A stretch of 64,000 nucleotides of DNA from Lasioglossum baleicum (GCF_051020765.1 NC_134934.1:2418001-2482000), one strand, 5' to 3'. Shown: positions 1 through 12,927, counted from the stretch's first letter. Translations and numbers: made by a program. The notes: generated by a model from the sequence alone, not told the origin.

Positions 1-61
1 CGCACCCCGAGCGGTCGCGGATCCGTTCCGCTCGAGGTGGAAGGGCCCCGCGCGATTATCG
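1..61 (-). other. vn: start of vn 3' untranslated region
   Basis: Sequence directly downstream of the TAG stop on the minus strand. It is GC-rich and has no polyadenylation signal within these 61 bases, so the transcript must end outside the window. Nothing else is visible here. Confidence 0.6.
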
Positions 62-188
62 CTAGCAGTAGTACGAGGTCGACAGTCCCAGCTTGCAGGA
101 AAACGGCGCCCTACGCCTGTTGTACACACTTCCGGTGCTGCTGACGTCCTTCGTCTCGCACCGCTGACCCGTGAAGCCCTCCGCACAT
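62..188 (-). CDS. vn: vein-like EGF ligand, terminal coding exon
   Basis: Last coding exon of a secreted EGF-receptor ligand. A splice acceptor (ttgttgcag) ends at 189, and the exon opens with the last base of a split Arg codon. The frame then gives 41 residues and a TAG stop at 62-64. It begins with the 5th cysteine of an EGF-like domain and reads CAEGFTGQRC, the classic C-x-x-G-F-x-G-x-R-C third loop. After that come about 30 residues rich in Ser, Tyr and Arg, with two further cysteines, the second being the final residue. There is no hydrophobic membrane segment, so the product should be secreted as is. In insects this fits Vein and not Spitz, Keren or Gurken, which carry a transmembrane segment after the EGF domain. 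Joining to the exon at 31540-31648 restores all six cysteines in frame. The exon and splicing are seen in sequence; the vn name rests on architecture. Confidence 0.85.
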
Positions 189-3001
189 CTGCAACAAATC
201 GATCATGCTACGTCAATTCATTGCTACCAAGCAGAGGATTTTGCAATGTCAAATTTCCACGCTCCTTCTTTTCGTTTAGTTCTACGAGAAAGTGTTGTAT
301 TCCGTTAATCAGGTACTATGAGTATATCTTAAGTTAATTAAGTTACGACGGAACTTTAGTATAGCATTTTGGGTGAGAAACAGAGGTATGACGTTGTTGT
401 CATTTTTTAAAAGCTACAGTCTTAGAATAAGTATTAGCGGTACGAAGTACGAACGTCTACACTGTGTCTAGTATACATGTTTTCATAATAATGTTTATGT
501 ATTTGTATTTTCCTATTCTGTACAAATTTTCCCTTGTTTGTAATACTTATATTGAATTCTATATTATGCTAAAATAAATCTCTTATGAGATTTTCTACAA
601 TAAAAAAAAAGATGGCGTGACGTTGGAATACGACAAGAGCACTGCCTAAATAATATAGGAAGAATAATTGTAATTTCCAACGTTTTTACTGTTTCAAATT
701 TATACCTACTCATTTTTGCCATAAATCACGATGCGACAGTGCTGAAATGCTAGAACATTAGCAGAAAATTTTTATAGCGAGGTCAGAGCGCAACTAGGTA
801 GCGAATAGTTGCGTCACGAGCGATTGAGCTCCCGGGGTTTTACGACGTCGGATTAACGAGCTACTTTAATTTACTGTTTTTCCTTTTTTTTTTACACAGC
901 GAGATATCGACGTATAAATATTCCAGCACGCACCTATGACGCAGTCGTCACGAATCGCGATGGTGTAGCGACCGTATACACCCACGTAAACATACGCAAA
1001 CACAAACTTCGGCGAGCACACAACGCTATCGGCGAGCTTTACGCCCAACCGAGGAATCGTGTCCCCGTAAAACCTGTCAGCCAGCAAGATCAGATTTTAA
1101 CGACAGTTGGGGTGCTGGTGTGGCCCTATCTCGTGGAACGCGTTTTTGTTTACATCGTGCCCGATACGTCACCGGCCGAAAATATTAATTAACAACCCTG
1201 TTGACCCATCCCGGAATTATTTCATCGGTTTTGCCCGTCGGACACCGCGACTCGTATCAAACGCACACACATTCTCTCTCTTCTCGTCTACCTACAGTCT
1301 GTTAAAAAAGTCTCCATACTGCCAAACCAGCCACCTCAAAAATTCCATAAAATCAAAATGCCAAAAAGAAAGTATTCAACAAAAATCAAAATTAGTAGTA
1401 CCAAATTGTCCTCGTTCAAAGACAAATTATCGGGATAAGAGTCCATACACAGTATAGTATATGTAGAGATTGAACGTGCACGCAGTGGTGGTTTCAGGAC
1501 TGCAACTGGGTGCGTGTGGCGGCAGGACTTTGAAAAATCAGCGCAGCCGGTGTGAGGGAGGATTTTTGCCGTGCAGCGATTTTTCAGACGGTGAAGTTTC
1601 ACCGTGTGGGATCGCGCGCGCGTTGATTGCTCGTACGCGGCGCGGCGTGTTCTCGTGCGGCGAACGTTCGCGTGTAAAAGAGTTTCCTCCGGCTAGTAAA
1701 CACGCATGATTACGATAAATCTCAATGGAAAGCCAATTACGCGGTCGCCGGGCGAAGTTACCGGGCGAGCGTTAATGGGTTCAAGTGAATGGTACAGTAA
1801 ATTGTAGTATCTCCGGGTGCGGTTTCAGGTTTGTCCGACGGTAAATCGTACGCGCCGTTGGTATATTTAGTGCGTGGCTCCTCGTAAATCCGCGAGGGTG
1901 CCGCTCGGAAAGAAAAAAAAGGAAAAGAAAGACGCTCTCTTTCTCTCTGTCTCTCTTGAAGAAGAAGGAGAGACGGGGAGAGTGAACGCGTCCGATGTCG
2001 CGAACCGTGGGGCCCTCGTAAAAATCGCTCTCTCGAGCACCGACGACGGAATTTGTTGCAAAACGCGCGATTCCCGCGCGTTTGCTTGCTCGCAGGATAA
2101 ATAACACGAACGGGTACGCGGTTTTTCGCGCGAGTATTTATCGCGTTAACGAGCGCCTGAGCATATGTCCCCTGTCAGTTTTTTAATACGCTTTAAACGG
2201 GCCCGGACGCGCGACAAACTCTCGGCAGACAGGTCCCTCAAAGAACCTTCATCTCTCTCTCTCTCTATCTATCTCGCTCGATCGCTCGCTCTCTCATTCT
2301 CGAGAGAGGGGATTCTCTTTTCTTCGTTCTCTTCAGAGCGCAGAGACTATATTCCCCGTCTCTCTGCTACTCTTTACACGAGCAAGACCATTCTGGAACG
2401 TTTCCCCGTGAGACCTTACCTACCCCAGCCGTCTGCGATTCGACGAAATAAAACGCGACGGTCGCCGACAAAAATATTCGCGATACACGCGAGATCTTTG
2501 ACGGAACTATTCTGGACTCTGATCAATTTTGCGCAAGATGAAAATTCATGATTTATCTAATCAAAATAAAACAATAAAATCAAGCTGGAAGCTTGTATTC
2601 TTTGATTACCATTTTGTTGAAGATAAGTAAGTGTCTGCGGTGATTTATGGACGGGAATGTATGTCGCTCTATAATCGTGTATATAATTCGTGTTATCGTT
2701 CCAAATGAATCTCTAACGATATCGAACTGAAGGAAAAATTATATTGTTGATGGGAAATGGGAATAGTGTCGAGAAGAGAGGAGACGATTTTTGGGTAGCA
2801 AGAAACGAAGAGAAGACGCAGGAAGAGGGGATATCCCCTGGCTCGAGACACAGGCAGACGTGTCCACGACGTTTCTTTGGAAAAATAATGTTATGCCGAC
2901 GTCGTTGTATTTATAGCACGGTTAACTAACCGCGACGAGACGTACGGATGCTGTTGGTAGACGTGTCGTTTGCGGCACTCGCGTGTTCGCAGCTGAGAAC
3001 C

Positions 3002-3008
3002 AGAGAGA

Positions 3009-3061
<53 letters not shown>
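3002..3061 (+). repeat. (AG)n microsatellite
   Basis: About 30 AG units with one T interruption near the start. On the other strand it gives the Ser-Leu repeats seen in a chance frame. Confidence 0.95.
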
Positions 3062-3065
<4 letters not shown>

Positions 3066-3410
3066 AGGCAGTCACCGTCCGCACAGAATCAGAAACGCTC
3101 GGGACGACGCTAAACGATTTTACGCGGGTTCTTTCCGTAATTGCGTTTTTCTCGCCTAATGAACACGTCGCTGGGATAGTAGACATTCCTGGAGACGCTC
3201 TCTCGCGAGCTTACCGACACGTACCAAGCGATTATACGAGTCTCCGTTCACGATTCTGTGCTCCGAGACTGCTAGGTTCTGCTGAGATTCTGTTTTCTGC
3301 AGTTCGGGCACAAACATGTAGAATTACACCAGAACTAGTATTAACTACCGAGCATTAGATACGAGCCTCTTAGAACTGAATTCACCGCTTAATTTACAGC
3401 TTGTTGCAAC

Positions 3411-3591
3411 TAGCCACAGCGGATCTTTATGCAATATAAAATGTTTATACATGATTTGCATGGAAACGAAGCTAAATAAAGATTTATTCCTTGTGCAAAT
3501 AATTTGAATCGATTGAAAATTCTTAAATGTTTTTACTGCTCTCAGTTTCACCTATTGCTTGTTGTCATAAATGCATAAAATCCGCTGTCCA
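3411..3591. mobile_element. TAGACTGCGG-family MITE, near complete but diverged
   Basis: Left terminus CCACAGCGGATCTTTATGCA and right terminus ATGCATAAAATCCGCTGT form the family's inverted repeat with a few changes. The right part keeps the family's TTTTTACTG and GTCATAAATGC blocks. It is AT-rich and non-coding. Confidence 0.65.
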
Positions 3592-4157
3592 ATTGCAACT
3601 AATAACAATTAGGAAACGATGAGGCTGGCTACAGAAAAGTTGTAATAGAGTTCGAAGTTTGCCCTTTCGAATAAAATTGGTCGTCAAAAATCGCCACAAT
3701 GGATCTACATCGTGGCGATTGCAGGCACTCCCGATCGGTCGCGTCTCAGTTTGCGCAGGCATTATTTCCGCGGTATGACAGCTAAGAGACCGAGGCGGAC
3801 GGGGGTTAGCTCTTGTTCTTTTCCCTACTTGGTAGCCGACATCGAAACCCTTTCCAAGGGTCGCGACCGTCGTCCGCGACTCGCCGAAAGTGTCAAACTT
3901 TCTAGGAATAAAAAGTTGGCCACGGTGCACGACGCGCGGCGGGTACGTATCAAAGCGGGGCTCTTTGCGCGAGTCAATCGCTTTAAGGACGTCCTTTATT
4001 ACGGGGAAAATTGCTCGCGAACTTCGCCGAGGAAGTCGTTCGACTTTCGACTCCCCCTTTTTCGCCTGTTCACCGTCCACCCACCACCACGCTGGCCTTC
4101 TTTTTTTTGTTTTCTACCGCGGCGTAAATTCCGACGGAACTTCCGCCTCGGATATAA

Positions 4158-4977
4158 CACTGTCCAACACCAAATTTGATTTCAATATACTGTTGGGTCG
4201 TTCTTATAGAGTTTTTTCCGCTGATTCCGAATATGGTTTTAATTTTTTTCCTATACGTCCAGTTTTTGAGAAAATTGAGTTTTAAAAAAAGACATATTTT
4301 TCAACTTTAAACAAATATTGTGATGTTATTATAAAAGGTATTGAATTGTTGTTTACAGCAAACGATTCTGTAGACTTTCCCGAATACAGTGATATCCAAT
4401 ATTAATACATTATGATTGTTTAAACATGTTTAAACAATGATTAAAGACGGAGATGCACCACTTTTGCACCAATTTTTGCGGATATTTTCGAATTTATCTC
4501 AAAAAATAAGGGTCCAGCGAAAAATTGAACTATACCACGCGAAAGAGCAGACTTTTATCTTGAGAAACCCCCCTGTGAAGTTTGCATGGTCGACGTTTTT
4601 ACCGAACCAGAAAGCAAAATATCTTCGCCCGACATGCGTTGACGCCAGTGGTGCTCTTCCACTAGCGCGGTCGTTCGTCGGGATACGGCGCGGCGCGCTG
4701 CGGTGAAACGGCGCGTGGCTATAAGCGCGCAATTATGTCAGCTTACTTAAATGTAATATTTTATTAAATGTGTTATACTATTGTTATTTATTATTTATTA
4801 GTATATTTATTCTGTATAAATTATTTTATGTATTTTTTAATGTTAGTCTCTCGTTTATAGTATATTTAATACAAAAAATACCTTTTGTAACAAAAAAATA
4901 ATTTATTCACACACTACACTATTACACTATTTACAATGCTAATATATATGTGTACACTATTCAGATATAATACACTA
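4158..4977 (+). repeat. left arm of the long inverted repeat
   Basis: Pairs with 5383-6210 in reverse complement. It runs from the CACTG terminus through an AT-rich part, the GTTTAAACATGTTTAAAC palindrome at about 4420-4437, a GC-rich block at about 4620-4730, and an AT-rich inner part ending in TACACTA. Confidence 0.9.
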
Positions 4978-5144
4978 TATCGATTTAATATGGAGCAAAC
5001 TATTTTAATTATGTATTTAAGTCAATAAAAATAGTCCCGTTTATATTGTGTTTGGACTTATTTTACTCGGAAGAATCTCGAGTGTTCATTGGCACTATAA
5101 TTACAATACATAGATAAGACGACAATTACTGAAAATAAAATTTT

Positions 5145-5312
5145 TCAGTCACCGCATTGCAGACTTTCCTTACATTGTATGTATTCCGTTGTCCGTAGAC
5201 CGTCATTTATTTCAAAATATCGTGTTGGTTCCAAAGAAAACTGATGCCAGAGTTCAGTTTCGGCTTTGTGTTTGTTGAAATCAGTCGTGTCAAGCATTTC
5301 AAATCTGCATTG
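5145..5312 (-). other. 55-codon open frame in the palindrome loop
   Basis: The loop between the arms is not repeated elsewhere in the window. Its minus strand carries an open frame from just after a TAG to a TGA, with an internal Met six residues in. The product is polar with normal residue balance (for example HKAETELWHQ and LRTTEYIQCKE). The bases just before it (ttttatacgtag) resemble a splice acceptor, so it could be a captured exon or a piece of a transposon protein. I do not recognise it, and a chance frame of this size is quite possible. Confidence 0.25.
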
Positions 5313-5382
5313 CTACGTATAAAACTTCATAAAAAACATTTATAGTATTTTAGTTGTTGTGTATATAATATATGTATTTTAG

Positions 5383-6210
5383 TAGTGTATTATATCTGAA
5401 TAGTGTACACATATATATTAGCATTGTAAATAGTGTAATAGTGTAGTGTGTGAATAAATTATATTTTTGTTACAAAAGGTATTTTTTGTATTAAATATAC
5501 TATAAACGAGAGACTAACATTAAAAAATACATAAAATAATTTATACAGAATAAATATACTAATAAATAATAAATAACAATAATATAACATTTAATAAAAT
5601 ATTACATTTAAGTAAGCTGACATAATTGCGCGCTTATAGCCACGCGCCGTTTCACCGCAGCGCGCCGCGCCGTATCCCGACGAACGACCGCGCTAGTGGA
5701 AGAGCACCACTGGCGTCAACGCATGTCGGGCGAAGATATTTTGCTTTCTGGTTCGGTAAAAACGTCGACCATGCAAACTTCACAGGGGGGTTTCTCAAGA
5801 TAAAAGTCTGCTCTTTCGCGTGGTATAGTTCAATTTTTCGCTGGATCCTTATTTTTTGAGATAAATTCGAAAATATCCGCAAAAATTGGTGCAAAAGTGG
5901 TGCATCTCCGTCTTTTATCATTGTTTAAACATGTTTAAACAATCATAATGTATTAATATTGGATATCACTGTATTCGGGAAAGTCTACAGAATCGTTTGC
6001 TGTAAACAACAATTCAATATCTTTTATAATAACATCACAATATTTGTTTAAAGTTGAAAAATATGTTTTTTTTTCAAAGCCATGATTTTCAAAAACTGGA
6101 CGTATAGGAAAAAAATTAAAACCAGATTCGGAATCAGCGCAAAAAACTCTATAAGAAGGACCCAACAGTATATTGAAATCACAAAAAAAGTTGAAATTTG
6201 TTGGACAGTG
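5383..6210 (-). repeat. right arm of the long inverted repeat
   Basis: Reverse complement of 4158-4977, with a roughly 14-base length difference near the outer end (a T-rich insertion at about 6180-6195 not found in the left arm) and scattered substitutions in the outer 250 bases. The inner and central parts are nearly identical to the left arm. Confidence 0.9.
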
Positions 6211-7057
6211 TAATTAGCGTGAACGGAAGAAGACGTTGCGACTTGAAAGAATTACCGCTGAATGGGCACAGTTGCCTTCTATTCGCTCTAAACAACCAGC
6301 TATAGTGCGTGGACATGACGATGCCAAATAAAAACTCGCATTGGGGATTTTTGTGCAAAATAATTGATACCGTACTAAGCCAGGTATTTTTCTAGGCTTG
6401 CAAACATGCAGGAAGGGGCTTGCTTTTGACAGTGATCACAGGTCTGCGGAGAACGGTCGGCGGCGCATACGCTCGCGAGTTTGCAGCATCGTTGCAGCGG
6501 AAGTCTTAAGCCGCATCTCGCCGGTCGCATGCAGCGGTCTTCGTATATTACGATCGCAAAATTAAAAGTGCCTCTTTATACCGGCTAGTCTACCGGGAGT
6601 GGTTAGAAAGTCGATGTCTGGTGCTGGTTGCGTTGTGTGCGGGGCGGTAGTCGTCGACGCGAAGGGATGAAAAGGGGGTTGGCTAGATAGGGTAGTAGGG
6701 GGCTGAAGGGCGCAGGGCGCTCGGTGGTTTTCCTCGGGTATTAATTCCCATATATGCCCCGGGAGCTCTCGTCGGCTCGGCTCTGTAACTGCGCCAGTGC
6801 CGTAGCTAGCTGTGCGCCGCGTTGGTCGTGTACGTGGTCGCCGGCACGAAAGAAACTTTTTTGCGGTTTACTTAATTTAATAACGCTCCCGCGGAACGCA
6901 ATTTCAAAGATAACGCTTTAAGGGGCGCGGGGTGGCTTGGGAGAACCCCGGGAAAAGCAGCCCCACTCTCTCCCTCTCTCACCCTGCCGTGAATTTCCGG
7001 TATTTCTCTGTTTGGCGGCTTGCTTCCTCCTTCCATCGCCATTTTTATCACCTGCCA

Positions 7058-7118
7058 TTTCTCTCTCTCTCTGTCTGTCTCTGTCTCTGTCTCTCCTTCT
7101 CCCCCTCTCTCTCTCCCT
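7058..7118 (+). repeat. (CT)n / CTGT-rich pyrimidine tract
   Basis: Imperfect CT repeat mixed with CTGT units and a short C run. It generates the long Ser-Leu and Arg-Glu chance frames around 6870-7260 on both strands. Confidence 0.85.
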
Positions 7119-7534
7119 CCACCATCTCTGTGATTCTCGAGCTCGCGTCTCCCTCGTTCCTGTCTGTTTCTCTTTGAAATGATTCGAGCGTGCATCCCGC
7201 GGAACGCATGCGCACGCAAACAAGAACGCTAGCTATAATGCACCGCACTTTATTCGGAAACACTCGCTCTAGCTGCCACGCGGGGCTACTACACCCCTCT
7301 GCACCCCCTGGGAGACTTTCAGCCCCCTGTGCGAAGGGATGGCGAGCGAAACTGGGTTACTTACTTGATGGCGGCGGGGGTGGTGTAACGACGCCAGGGC
7401 TGAAGCACCTCTCAACCTTCGCCTTCTCTGGACATCCATGTCTCACCCCCTTCCAACCCCTTCCCTGGGGTATCTAACCTGCCGCACGTAGGAGCAACAT
7501 ACTGAAAACTGGCTTCCAACCCTCGCCTTGTGAT

Positions 7535-7980
7535 TAGACTGCGGATTTTATCCGTTTATAATTGAAGTGCACGGGTGCGATTCATCCTTCGGCTCTGTGA
7601 GCATTATTTTATGCCGTCGGTGGACTGCGGATTTTATGCCTTTTATGATAACCTTTTATGTCTATTTTATTTTGCATAAAGATACGCTGGCTAATGGTAT
7701 ACATACAGTCAGAGGGACAAAAATAAATGGACAGTTAGTGGAAATAGATAAAAATGAAAAATTGAATTACAAATTTTATTATTAGACTGCTTTTATGCAT
7801 TTATGTCAATATTGGGTTCGTACAATGTAAAGCAGTGGGCATGTTAAAAATATTTAAGGACGTCAATGTATTATTTTCAGCATGATAGGATAATTAAAAG
7901 AAGAATACAATTTTTATTTGGCTTCTGTGTTTTGCAATCAATGCGAATATTTTTTGTTTTGCATTAAGATCCGCAGTCTA
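7535..7980. mobile_element. composite TAGACTGCGG-family MITE cluster
   Basis: Starts with TAGACTGCGGATTTTAT at 7535 and ends with AAGATCCGCAGTCTA at 7980. Inside are two more left-type ends (GGACTGCGGATTTTATGC at about 7622 and TAGACTGCTTTTATGCAT at 7783), so at least two copies appear nested or tandem. It is AT-rich with no coding frame. Confidence 0.65.
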
Positions 7981-7995
7981 TTTATTGTAATTAAA

Positions 7996-8039
7996 TTTCA
8001 TGACGAGTGTGACTCGTTAAAATACGGCAAGGGGTTGAA
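7996..8039 (-). mobile_element. TTAA-type element terminus
   Basis: Reverse complement reads TCAACCCCTTGCCGTATTTT then ACGAGTCACACTCGTCATGA. It matches 63300-63343 closely, so both are ends of one dispersed family. No partner terminus is seen nearby. Confidence 0.5.
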
Positions 8040-8849
8040 TAGATTGTTAGAAATTTGCGTCGCGAGTCTGACAGGATATTACAGTGGTAGGGGTTAATGA
8101 AAGAGTATCGAGCGTTAGAATACAAGCACGACTATATGCAGTTCGGAAGCATAACATACGCTCGACAGTCATCGTGTAAATGGAGGCTGTCGGATATGTA
8201 TCAACGGCAATTAGCGAAACCGTTCCAGCACGCTCGGCGACCGAGTAAACAACCGTTTGGGTTTTATCAATAACCCGGTTGTAGGAGAAGATAACTTTCC
8301 TGGTGAAAATGTTGACCCAGCGATCAGTGGCGAGTCCTCCCTCTCTAGAGTCAGGGGATGAGAATGAGAGGGATGGGATAGGGATGGGCGGGACACGGCT
8401 ATACAGAGAGCCGAGCGAGTAGTGGTGGTTGGAAAAGTTAGTTTCGGTGACATATGCGGCCAACACACGTACAGGCGGAAGTTGAGCCGGGATCGGCTAG
8501 GGCCACCCCGTTGTGGGGCTGCGTGACATTTCCACCCCGTAACTACCTCGAACCGTCGCTTAAGGAAATAGAGCTGTCCGACGCAAGCACGCCGCTCCTC
8601 GCCGCACACCGACAACCCCATAGCCCCCTCGAGCTCTGCCAATAAATGGTAATCGTGACAGAGAAAAAAATCACCGACGAACCACGCTCTGCCTGCGATG
8701 GAACCTGACGCAGTGTTTGCTCAACTCGTCGAACTTATTATTTCATTACCTCTGCGTTAGCTTGTGCGGATTTTCTGCCTATTCTGCTACGTTTACCCCC
8801 GCACTCGAAGATAGCCCGCACTTATTAATTTTTCTACGGGAAAATGTTT

Positions 8850-8886
8850 GTGCCCATAATTATGAAAGTGGTCTAAGTGAAAATCA
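8850..8886 (+). repeat. dispersed repeat, copy 1 (CATAATTATGAAAGTGGTCT)
   Basis: Core GTGCCCATAATTATGAAAGT then GGTCTAAGTGAAAAT. Nearly identical cores occur at 53996-54028 and 60558-60594, all in the same orientation. Not explained by any of the families above. Confidence 0.55.
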
Positions 8887-10820
8887 CTTATTCCACATCA
8901 CATTATTATTTAATTGAAGTTCTTTCCTAGATAAACCAGCGCAATTAATGCGAAACAGTATTTTTCAACCGTGCTAAGTCGTTCTCGCTGTATTATCGTA
9001 CGAACTATAAATCGGTAAAATAAGTGGCTATCCGAGCAAAAGTCGATGTCAAAGTCAATAAAACGAAAGACAGTTAATCTCCTCGATCGTTTTTCGCAAA
9101 TCCGCGAGCCGATGGGCGCAAGAATCTGCAGTCCACTTATTACGTCCGCGCGTTAATTCCTGGCTGGAAAATCGAGCAGAATGAGAGAGAGAGAGACAAA
9201 GAGAGGGTGAGTGTAGCTTGCGGGCAAAAACTAGGGAAAGGTTCACGGTTCACGGTTCACCGTTCAAGCGACCGCAGGGGATGGGTGGTGCGCGATTATT
9301 TCGCGGCGCGTCCGTACGAACCGTTGAATATCGATACGGCGATGTTATGCTTGGGAACGCGGAGAGGTCAGAATTTAATGGAGATTTTAATATTGCCTCG
9401 CGCGGAACGAAATTGACCGGAACGCTCTCCGGCTACAAGTCGGCCATTGATCGGTTCGAAACGAATAATAATGAGAGGGAGGATGGGCCAGGCTCGGTCT
9501 CGTCCGAGTGGTAATAAACGGAAACTTAATCAAACGACTCGACGCACAGAGGCCAATCCGATTGAAGTGCTTTTCTATGTAGCCGACGGAGAATCACGCA
9601 AGCGATCCCGACGTTCCGCGGTCGCCGATTTTTCAGCGGGGATTTCCGCTGGATTTCGATCAGTCACCGCCAACCATTCGGAGTAATTAATCGGTTTCCT
9701 GATGCGGCCTGGGCCCGGCCTACCTCTCGAATATAAATATTACGAAAGTTCGGGGAACCAACGGAAGCGCGCGCGCGACAACCGACAGAGAGGGAGAGAG
9801 AGAGCGTGCGACCGCAAATTTGTACAGTGGAACGCATCGCGGGATATTCGCGAGTCGCTGGTCCGCTCCGACGAGCCCAGTCCACGCTGAAATAATTACA
9901 TATTAATAATTATGTCGGCGTTCGCGCGGAACGAGTAACCGCCGCTCGATCGCCGATCGATTAGCCGCGACTAACGAGACTCTTTCCGGTCATTGTTCAT
10001 CCGCTTCCGAACACGCTATACGCTATTCTAATTGTTTCTTTCTAATTGTCGCTACACATTTTTTATATTTTATATTTTGTATGTATTGTAAGAAATGCTG
10101 ATACCGTGCGCCATTTAAAATGTTTCGTTCAAAAAGTACGGACCGATAATGCCTGTATAAAAATGATACACCAGATGATACAATGAAAAAAATTTTAAAA
10201 AATATGTTAGAACATGTTTAGATTGCAATGTTGTTTAGAGAACGCGTTAGATTGAAATTGCACTCGCGTGTTCCGCAGTTGCTTCGCGAACGCGTAGAGT
10301 TTTTTCGTCACGAGACAGTGCAAGCTCCGGAACAAATGAATTCGAACCGAACAGTGGAATACATAGCGCGATGCCAGCTCGCGCAATTAGCCCCGTCGAT
10401 TCTTGAAGGTTTACGCGAAGCTGCTCGTAGGATACGCCCGTTTCGCTTAATTAAACGGCCCTCTAATTAATTCGGGAAAGATCGCTGGCGTCGGGTGTAC
10501 GACGGGCACGCTTCATTGGGAGGACACTCCTGGCGGATCGTAAGTCGGCGCTCGTAAAATTTTCACCCCCGTGCTTAATGCACCCCTTCTTACTCACTCT
10601 CTCTTTCTTTCTTTCTCCCAACGTCATACTTTCTCCTCCGGGGCCGGTTTTATTCGCGAACACGCCTGGAATTTTTCCGCCCGGTCGCTTCATTGCATCC
10701 GGCGAAATTCGATGAAACTTGCTCTGCGTAGACTGCTGCCAGATGGACGAACGAATGGTAGTTTCTATTGGAACATTCTGATCTCTCTCTCTCTTCCTTT
10801 TACTCCGTCCTTTTGTCTCT

Positions 10821-10825
<5 letters not shown>

Positions 10826-10876
<51 letters not shown>
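10826..10876 (+). repeat. (CT)n microsatellite
   Basis: About 25 uninterrupted CT units preceded by an imperfect pyrimidine tract from about 10780. Confidence 0.95.
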
Positions 10877-10880
<4 letters not shown>

Positions 10881-12574
10881 CGATGAATTCCGATTTAACG
10901 TTCAACCTTTGCTTTAATTAATCGCGACGCCCCGCCGGTCAATTAAGCAACGATCAACAAACCCGTTGAACGAGATCAGGTTTCTCGAGCCGGGTAAGAG
11001 GATGCTTCAACGTTTATCGAGAGTTTTAACGTCATATCCTCCTAGAGGATCGGGAGCTAAGATTGCTCTCCGGGGTCCGAGGGAAAAGATTCTTTTCGAA
11101 AATGAAGCGGAGCCTTGGATAGACTGGCCATTCTGTAATGTTGACAATGAGATTCAATGGACGGCGAGGATTTTGCTTGAACGACCCCGTGAAAAGAGGA
11201 TCGTAGAAAATGGTCATTTTTGACCCCGGGAAACGAGAAATTCTCGTGAAATATGAAAGACCGTTTACTGGAGAATATAAAATAAGAGGTTTTCCGAAAT
11301 GCGATGGGAGGGTTATGAAAAACGAGCTAGAAAACACGAGAAAAGGCTTTGATATACTTCTCGAATAATTTTCGGAAGTTATCTACAAGCGACCGAACCT
11401 TCAAGTAAATCCAAAAAGTTGAAAAATAAGTATAACTCATAAAGTACCCGAACATCAAGGAATGTTAGACAAACACAAGTAACAACACCAGAGGCGTTGG
11501 CAGTCCTGCAAAGGGCAACAATTCGTGCGAGTTTCGAGATTGCAAGGTGGTTGCGCAGGAAGGGTTATAAGGGCGAGTTTCCCGCGGCGAATCGAGCATG
11601 GTGGTCGGTCAGAACAGACCGTTCGGTCAGAGATTTGGTTGGATTCCATCGAGTTGGTGGCCTCGGTTGAGCAGTTCGCAGCGGCGTCATCGGTGAGAAC
11701 CGAAGAGGCGGAGGATAGCTGAACTTCCGGCACCGAGGTTACACGGCAGAGATACTCTACCGGGCATCCGGCCGTTCTCCCCGGGCAAGGAGACACGACG
11801 ATGGAAAATGATCGAGGGTTGAACGGCGCGCGGCGCTAGCCAACGTCCCAATTTCCCAGACAGTAACCTGTCCCGCCAGCTGGCACCCTTCGGGACATCA
11901 GGGTTTTCCCTCGTGACCCAGCAGAGTCTTCTCTCTTCCTCTTCCTCTCTTTCTCTCTCACCGTGTTCGTCTTCTCCATCGTTTGGTCTTTCCGGGCAGG
12001 ATCTCCTCTCGGGGATCCCAACCCCCATATACCACGTCCGAGGGTTATGGTTCGGCATAAATCTACTTATAACGGCCGGCAACTATTCGTCGACGCCGGA
12101 CTATTTCACGAGCTCCTCCGTGACATAAACGCGCGGCGTAAATCGTGCTTCTTCGACGGACAGGGGTTGGTTACCACCCGGGGTGGTAGAGCCCTATCTG
12201 GAAACGTATCTCTCCGTTACCCACCGTCTTTCGTTCCCAACCCCCTCACGCCCCTTCGTTTTACCGTGCGAGGGATATCAACGTGGCCAGAGAGAAACCG
12301 AAAGAGCCTTTTCGATTAGGAGGTTCATCGTGACGCGATATACTAGAGTCCGAACGATCAGGGCAGAGGCCCGCTGATGCAGTTATAATACTGGATCACC
12401 GGTGTAGCGAATCTCTCCCGGCGAATATATTGGGTTTCGAAATTTCAAAGGCTCGCCAGGCACCACCAACGGACGACGCGACGGTGTGTCCAGCTGTCGA
12501 CCGTAGGAAACTTCGCGCTAATTACTTCGACGCCGATTAAACCGGTACCAGCTCTCGTAATATATCATTTGGCG

Positions 12575-12611
12575 AGTGAGAGAGAGAGAGAGGGAGAGAG
12601 AGAGAGAGAGA
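12575..12611 (+). repeat. (AG)n microsatellite
   Basis: About 18 AG units with two single-base interruptions. Confidence 0.9.
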
Positions 12612-12927
12612 CCAACCACCTTGGGCACCGATGAAAGACATCGGATTAAGGATAACGTATCGATCCGTCACCGCCGCGTCGTTTATCAAATCGAGGATGT
12701 GCCGTCGCCTTGGTACGTTTGTTTTTGCACCGAAATGGGAGCGATCGCTGTCACTTCGATTTTCCTATTACTATCTGGATTGATTGTGAACATTCGGTAA
12801 AAGTTATCTATCGAAGTTAGAGTAGGCGTAATTTGAAACAGTGAAAGTATTAAAACAGTTTAATAGTATACTGTTATATTATTTCCGAATCATTAAACAT
12901 TTTAAGAAAGAAAATAAATTTATATTC

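Larger units (their letters stand above)
4158..6210. mobile_element. long-palindrome (fold-back) DNA element, CACTG termini
   Basis: A 2,053-bp element made of two inverted arms, 4158-4977 and 5383-6210, around a 405-bp loop. Both ends are CACTGTCCAACA in inverted orientation, and TAA flanks each side (4155-4157 and 6211-6213), a likely 3-bp target duplication. CACTG ends with a 3-bp duplication are typical of the CMC (CACTA/EnSpm/Chapaev-like) superfamily; that assignment is inference because no transposase is present. About 380 bases of each arm are almost identical (one G/A difference seen near 4509 and 5847), while the outer parts carry small indels. Each arm holds a GC-rich block and a 24-bp perfect palindrome centred on GTTTAAACATGTTTAAAC. 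A 77-codon open frame occurs in both arms and differs at one residue, but I take it as a by-product of the GC-rich block. The transcript would fold into a very long hairpin. Confidence 0.88.

Noticed and set aside
4499..5859. Identical 77-codon frames in both palindrome arms
   Set aside because: The identity follows from the arms being inverted copies; the frame lies in a GC-rich block, has complementary open frames on the other strand, and shows no known domain.
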